The notes beneath the pieces were generated by a model, which was not told where the DNA came from, did no database searches, and was given only the letters and a program-made list of their open reading frames with translations. A stretch of 64,000 bases of DNA, taken from assembly GCF_000758165.1 (NCBI RefSeq), contig NZ_JNUP01000066.1:81235-145234 (forward strand). The letters are read 5' to 3'. Each line of letters opens with the position of its first letter. Position 1 is the first letter of the stretch. A program made the translations under genes and the position numbers. Source of the DNA: Spirochaeta lutea (GTDB taxonomy: Bacteria > Spirochaetota > Spirochaetia > DSM-27196 > Salinispiraceae). Shown one piece after another: positions 60,687 through 64,000 of this stretch.

Positions 60687-61941
60687 TTCCACATCTACAA
60701 CCATCCCCTTCGCAAAACCTAGCCTTGGCAGGGAAGAAGAAGAGGCAGTTATCCAGGTGATGAGAAGCGGCTGGCTCACCTCGGGAGAGCAATGCCGGCT
60801 GTTTGAACAGGAATTCTCCCGGTTTCTTGAGAACAACCCTGGGGAAACCCAGTCTACTGCTCCCCTCCATACCCTGAGTGTAAACTCAGCAACGGCGGGA
60901 CTGCATCTCGCCATGGATGTTTTGGGGGTTCGGCCGGGAGATCGGGTTGCCATGAGCCCCTACACCTTTGTTGCCACCGCAGAGGTGGTACGGTACATGG
61001 GCGGCATTCCAGTATTCGTTGATATTGAGCCGGGAACCTTCCATTTGGATCCGGCTGCCCTGGCAGAAGCCCTGGATTATTGGGAGCGCCAGGGCAGTCC
61101 CATCCGCGGGGTGATTGCGGTACACATTAGCGGTTGCAGTTGGCGCATGGCTGAGTTAGCCGGGCTCTGTAGTAGTCGGGGTATCTGGTTGGTGGAGGAC
61201 GCTGCCCATAGCTTCCCCTCACGAACCTCGGCAGGCTTCCATGGAACCCTGGGGGATATTGGTGTGTTTTCCTTCTACGCCAATAAAACCATCACCACCG
61301 GCGAGGGGGGAATGGTAGTAACCCGGAATGCGACCTGGGCGGAATCAATGAAACGTAAACGCCTCCATGGTATCAGCCGAGAGGTTTGGAACCGCTACCG
61401 GGATGCCGGAGCATCCTGGCAGTATGAGGTCACCGACCTTGGGTATAAGTACAACCTAACCGATTTAGCCGCCGCCATGGGGAGACAGCAGCTGCTAAAG
61501 GCTCAGGGCTTCCTCCAGGCTAGACGGGCAATCGCCCGGGATTACACCCGGGACTTTCTCGGGTGGGATGGCATTCAAATCCCCCCGGCAGGGGATCCGG
61601 ATTCCCCAGGGGCGCCAAAGCCCCTCGAATCTCTCGCTGAGCTTCCCGCTTTCACCGGAGCGGGTCACGCCTGGCATCTGTACATCCTCCAGTTTCCGAA
61701 TTCGACCATTCGGGACAGGGTTCACCGTGGGTTGGCTGCGGTCGGAATCGGGACGAGCATGCATTTTATTCCCCTGCACCGGATGCCCTACTACCGTGAA
61801 CTCGGCTGGCAGGAGGGGGCGTTTCCCCGGGCGGAGTACAGCGCGGATCGTGGATTGAGTATTCCGATATACCCCGACCTTCCTCCGGAATCCCGTAACC
61901 GTGTTGTTGATGAAATCAAAAAAATCTTTGATACTCTGTGA
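60670..61941 (+). CDS. DegT/DnrJ/EryC1-family sugar aminotransferase
   Basis: 423 residues from ATG 60670, with GGAG eight bases upstream and 17 bp inside the dehydratase gene. The PLP fold is clear: FAKPSLGREEEEAVIQVMRSGWLTSGE at the start (conserved start motif), SATAGLHLAMDVLG, VEDAAHSFPS with the PLP Asp, the lysine in FYANKTITTGEGGM, and HLYILQFP. It should aminate the 4-keto sugar made by the upstream enzyme (PglE/PseC/WbpE group). A short disordered loop (PPAGDPDSPGAPK) occurs around residue 305. Confidence 0.92.
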   Translation: MNPSSDSTSTTIPFAKPSLGREEEEAVIQVMRSGWLTSGEQCRLFEQEFSRFLENNPGETQSTAPLHTLSVNSATAGLHLAMDVLGVRPGDRVAMSPYTFVATAEVVRYMGGIPVFVDIEPGTFHLDPAALAEALDYWERQGSPIRGVIAVHISGCSWRMAELAGLCSSRGIWLVEDAAHSFPSRTSAGFHGTLGDIGVFSFYANKTITTGEGGMVVTRNATWAESMKRKRLHGISREVWNRYRDAGASWQYEVTDLGYKYNLTDLAAAMGRQQLLKAQGFLQARRAIARDYTRDFLGWDGIQIPPAGDPDSPGAPKPLESLAELPAFTGAGHAWHLYILQFPNSTIRDRVHRGLAAVGIGTSMHFIPLHRMPYYRELGWQEGAFPRAEYSADRGLSIPIYPDLPPESRNRVVDEIKKIFDTL

Positions 61942-61943
61942 TA

Positions 61944-64000
61944 ATGGCAAAGATTCGATCTGTCAGGTCAACCCTAACCAGCCGCAGCAGGTTTATCACC
62001 GATCTCCCTGGAGAGAATGCCTTGGCCTGCCGGTTTCTCAGATCCGAGAAGGCCCGGGCGAAGATCCTGCGTATCCACATTCCCGAGGAGTCCCGGCTTA
62101 AGGAAGTGCGCGGCGGGGTTTTGCTCCCCGGTGATCTACCCGGTGCCCGAGACCTGGAGTTTTTTGGCAATTCTCTCCCCCTCTTTGCTGAGGATGAGGT
62201 TTTTTTCCAGGGGCAGCCCATTGGATTGGTCTACGCCCCCTCCCAGGCAGACGTCGATGCCATCCTTCAGGAAATTCAGGTCATATATGAGGAACTCCCG
62301 GGAGAGTTCATCCCCAAGGATTCTACTGTTTTTACCACCCGGCGGTTCTCATGGTTTGAACCCACCTGGGCAGAGCCAGGGCCTGCTGCCGCCAATCCCC
62401 GACTGCCCGATCTCCAAGGGGAAAATCCTTCCGAGGACGACTCACCGGAGCAGCCCGGAACCAACACGGCGGAGGATGGTTCGGATACAGAAATTCTCCC
62501 GGAGGTGCAGTGGCTGGATTCCGGGTCGGAAGAAGGGATGGATGATTCGAATTCCGATAACCCAGGAGATTCCCTTGAGTCCGAGATTCAGGATACAAGC
62601 ATCCATGAGATTCATTCCCAACTAAACCTCCATTCCCAGTTTCAACCCGTGCGAGAAAGCCTCGGAGCATATTGTTATTTACACGATGGTATCTTGGTGG
62701 TAAGAACCCCGGCTATCTGGCCCCACCATCTTCAGCGCAGTATCACTCAAATCTGCAAACTCCAGCCGCGCCGGGTTGATGTACAACCGACCATTCCCGG
62801 AATGTACCACGACCGCCTCCTGATTGATTCTGAGATCGTTGCCCTCGGCGCCGCCCTTTGCACTATTCATACCGGCAACCCAGCACTCCTGGTTCTTGAC
62901 CCCGAGGAGGAGATGCTCACCGCCACGAAACAGGCGGTTATGACCTGCTCCCATAGCCTACGGGTGGATGCCGAAACAGGGTTGGATGAGGTGCGGATTA
63001 CCTACCGGATAAATATGGGTGCCTTCCCCCTCTTTACCCAGGAGATTCTCCGGCAGGTAGCAGTTTCAAGCCTCTACCGGTACCGCTGTCCCAAGGGGTT
63101 GGTGGAGGTGGAATTACACCGCACGAACCTCCAGCCCATGAGCATCTTCCACGGGTTTCTCAGCCCTCAGGCTCAAACCTGTACGGAAATTCAGATGAAT
63201 CGGGCGGCGGAGGTGCTAAACGTAGACCCCATGGAACTTCGGTTGGGGTTGCTTCTGCACCCCGGGGAGCAAAATCCCACAGGAGCGGAATTTCCTAACC
63301 CCGAAGAGGTGTTTACCATCCTGCCCCGCCTCGGGGAAATCTCCGATTTTTCCAGGAAATTTTCCGCCTTCGAGGTACTGAGAAAAAGCCGTAGCCGGCA
63401 GGAAAATACCCTGGGCAGGGGATTGTTACACCAGCTCCGGGGTATCGGCATGGCGCTGGGATTCCAGGGCAACGGGTTCACCCGGCCTACCGAACAGTAT
63501 TTTAAAACCCGTGTCAGGCTCCGCCTCGAAACCGACGGAACCATCAAGCTCTACGCCAGTTCCTCTCCCGGGTCCTCTTCCCTGAAGGCCCATTGGCGGG
63601 ATATGGTGCGGGAATTCTTCGATGTCCCCGAAGAATCCATCGAGCTTGTTCAATCCAATACCCTTGAGGTTCCCGATGCGGGGCCGTCCAGCGTATCCCG
63701 AAATATAACAATAATGCGGAAACTCATAGAACAGAGCTGCAAAACCCTCCAGCGCCAGCGCTTCCGGGAGCCCCTACCCCTGGAAATTGTAAAGACGTAC
63801 CGGCCTTCAACCCGGGGCAGCTGGGATGATGAGCAGTTTTCAGGGAATCCCTACTACACCACCAGCTGGGCAGGGGCTGCGGTGGAGGTTGGGGTTGATC
63901 CGGTAACCTACCAGCCGTCGGTAACCGGAGTCTGGGTAGTTGTCAACGCGGGGGGGATTCTCTATAACAGTCAGGCCCGGGCTCATATTGAGGGTAGTGT
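61944..64000 (+). CDS. Xanthine-dehydrogenase-like molybdoprotein, divergent, 3' end outside window
   Basis: Starts two bases after the aminotransferase stop and stays open to the window end (685 codons). Overall order follows molybdopterin subunits of the xanthine/aldehyde oxidase family: a small N-terminal domain (LPGARDLEFFGN...PIGLVYAPSQADVDAI), the first molybdopterin region (VRTPAIWPHHLQRSI), a segment IFHGFLSPQAQTCTEIQMNRAAEVLNVDPMELRL and EVGVDPVTYQPSVTGVWVVVNAG. Catalytic signatures are degenerate: the usual GGGFGGK loop is replaced by PGMYHDR and the RGFG motif by HGFL. An acidic, Ser/Asp/Glu-rich insertion of about 85 residues (140-230) splits the N-terminal part. Function unknown; a non-enzymatic or altered role is possible. 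Confidence 0.75.
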   Translation, partial: MAKIRSVRSTLTSRSRFITDLPGENALACRFLRSEKARAKILRIHIPEESRLKEVRGGVLLPGDLPGARDLEFFGNSLPLFAEDEVFFQGQPIGLVYAPSQADVDAILQEIQVIYEELPGEFIPKDSTVFTTRRFSWFEPTWAEPGPAAANPRLPDLQGENPSEDDSPEQPGTNTAEDGSDTEILPEVQWLDSGSEEGMDDSNSDNPGDSLESEIQDTSIHEIHSQLNLHSQFQPVRESLGAYCYLHDGILVVRTPAIWPHHLQRSITQICKLQPRRVDVQPTIPGMYHDRLLIDSEIVALGAALCTIHTGNPALLVLDPEEEMLTATKQAVMTCSHSLRVDAETGLDEVRITYRINMGAFPLFTQEILRQVAVSSLYRYRCPKGLVEVELHRTNLQPMSIFHGFLSPQAQTCTEIQMNRAAEVLNVDPMELRLGLLLHPGEQNPTGAEFPNPEEVFTILPRLGEISDFSRKFSAFEVLRKSRSRQENTLGRGLLHQLRGIGMALGFQGNGFTRPTEQYFKTRVRLRLETDGTIKLYASSSPGSSSLKAHWRDMVREFFDVPEESIELVQSNTLEVPDAGPSSVSRNITIMRKLIEQSCKTLQRQRFREPLPLEIVKTYRPSTRGSWDDEQFSGNPYYTTSWAGAAVEVGVDPVTYQPSVTGVWVVVNAGGILYNSQARAHIEGS

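Noticed and set aside
62017-62625. Short plus-strand frame of 202 codons within 62-62.6 kb
   Set aside because: A different frame is open continuously from 61944 to the window end and shows molybdoprotein features; this one is an overlapping shadow.
1-64000. CRISPR arrays, insertion sequences, prophage or rRNA genes
   Set aside because: No regularly spaced repeats, transposase, integrase, capsid or rRNA-like sequence was found on reading through the window.

Overview
This is a gene-dense chromosomal window with 46 protein-coding genes (two of them cut by the window ends) and no rRNA, tRNA, insertion sequence, prophage or CRISPR array that I can see. Bases are moderately G+C-rich. Genes are tightly packed, with ATGA-type overlaps inside operons. 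The gene set (RlpA/SPOR-type envelope protein, FabZ and a complete acetyl-CoA carboxylase, Wzz-type polysaccharide export, multidomain c-di-GMP proteins, AcnA, type III pantothenate kinase, FeoABC) points to a free-living diderm bacterium. A member of the Spirochaetaceae fits best, but that assignment is inference from gene content, not from a marker gene.

Layout. 1-7.0 kb: sbcD (3' part)-sbcC, a TPR-GGDEF sensor cyclase, and a convergent yqgE. 7.2-14.2 kb, minus strand: aconitase acnA, a large U32-family protein and a cysM-type cysteine synthase. 14.2-16.8 kb, plus strand: osmC-like, a metZ-like sulfhydrylase and a short-chain dehydrogenase, divergent from cysM, forming a sulfur-assimilation locus. 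17-20.4 kb, minus strand: an unknown protein, a DUF2807-like protein, coaX and a metallophosphoesterase. 20.5-24.3 kb, plus strand: a large unknown protein, an FAD oxidoreductase and thpR. 24.4-31 kb, minus strand: a heterodimeric ABC exporter followed by a MinD-like ATPase and preceded by a small ORF in a structured leader, plus a HAD phosphatase and a GGDEF-EAL protein. 32.8-35.1 kb: divergent trmH and rlmD-type RNA methyltransferases. 35.0-38.2 kb: feoA-feoB-feoC. 38.3-45.9 kb: an AcuI-like reductase, azlCD, a PilZ protein, a FemAB-like (DUF482) protein, a GH18 protein and an ABC-2 exporter. 46-50.3 kb: accB-accC-accD-accA, with fabZ divergent. 50.4-57.2 kb: an extended sfsA, ligA, a long RlpA/SPOR-type envelope protein and a small exported protein. 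57.3-64 kb: a polysaccharide operon (wzz, a NusG paralogue, a CapD-like dehydratase, a DegT aminotransferase) that runs into a divergent xanthine-dehydrogenase-like gene cut by the window end.

The most striking general signal is regulatory. Many genes at the head of transcription units have no Shine-Dalgarno sequence. Instead they carry a -10-like hexamer 6-7 bases before the start codon, often with a -35-like hexamer 17-18 bases further up, so transcription should begin on or next to the start codon. Genes inside operons have ordinary AAGGAG-type sites or overlap the gene before them. This suggests widespread leaderless mRNAs. A second theme is the presence of low-complexity Pro/Gly/Ser/acidic insertions inside otherwise conserved enzymes (SbcC, LigA, FeoB, AzlC, the U32 protein and the XDH-like protein).
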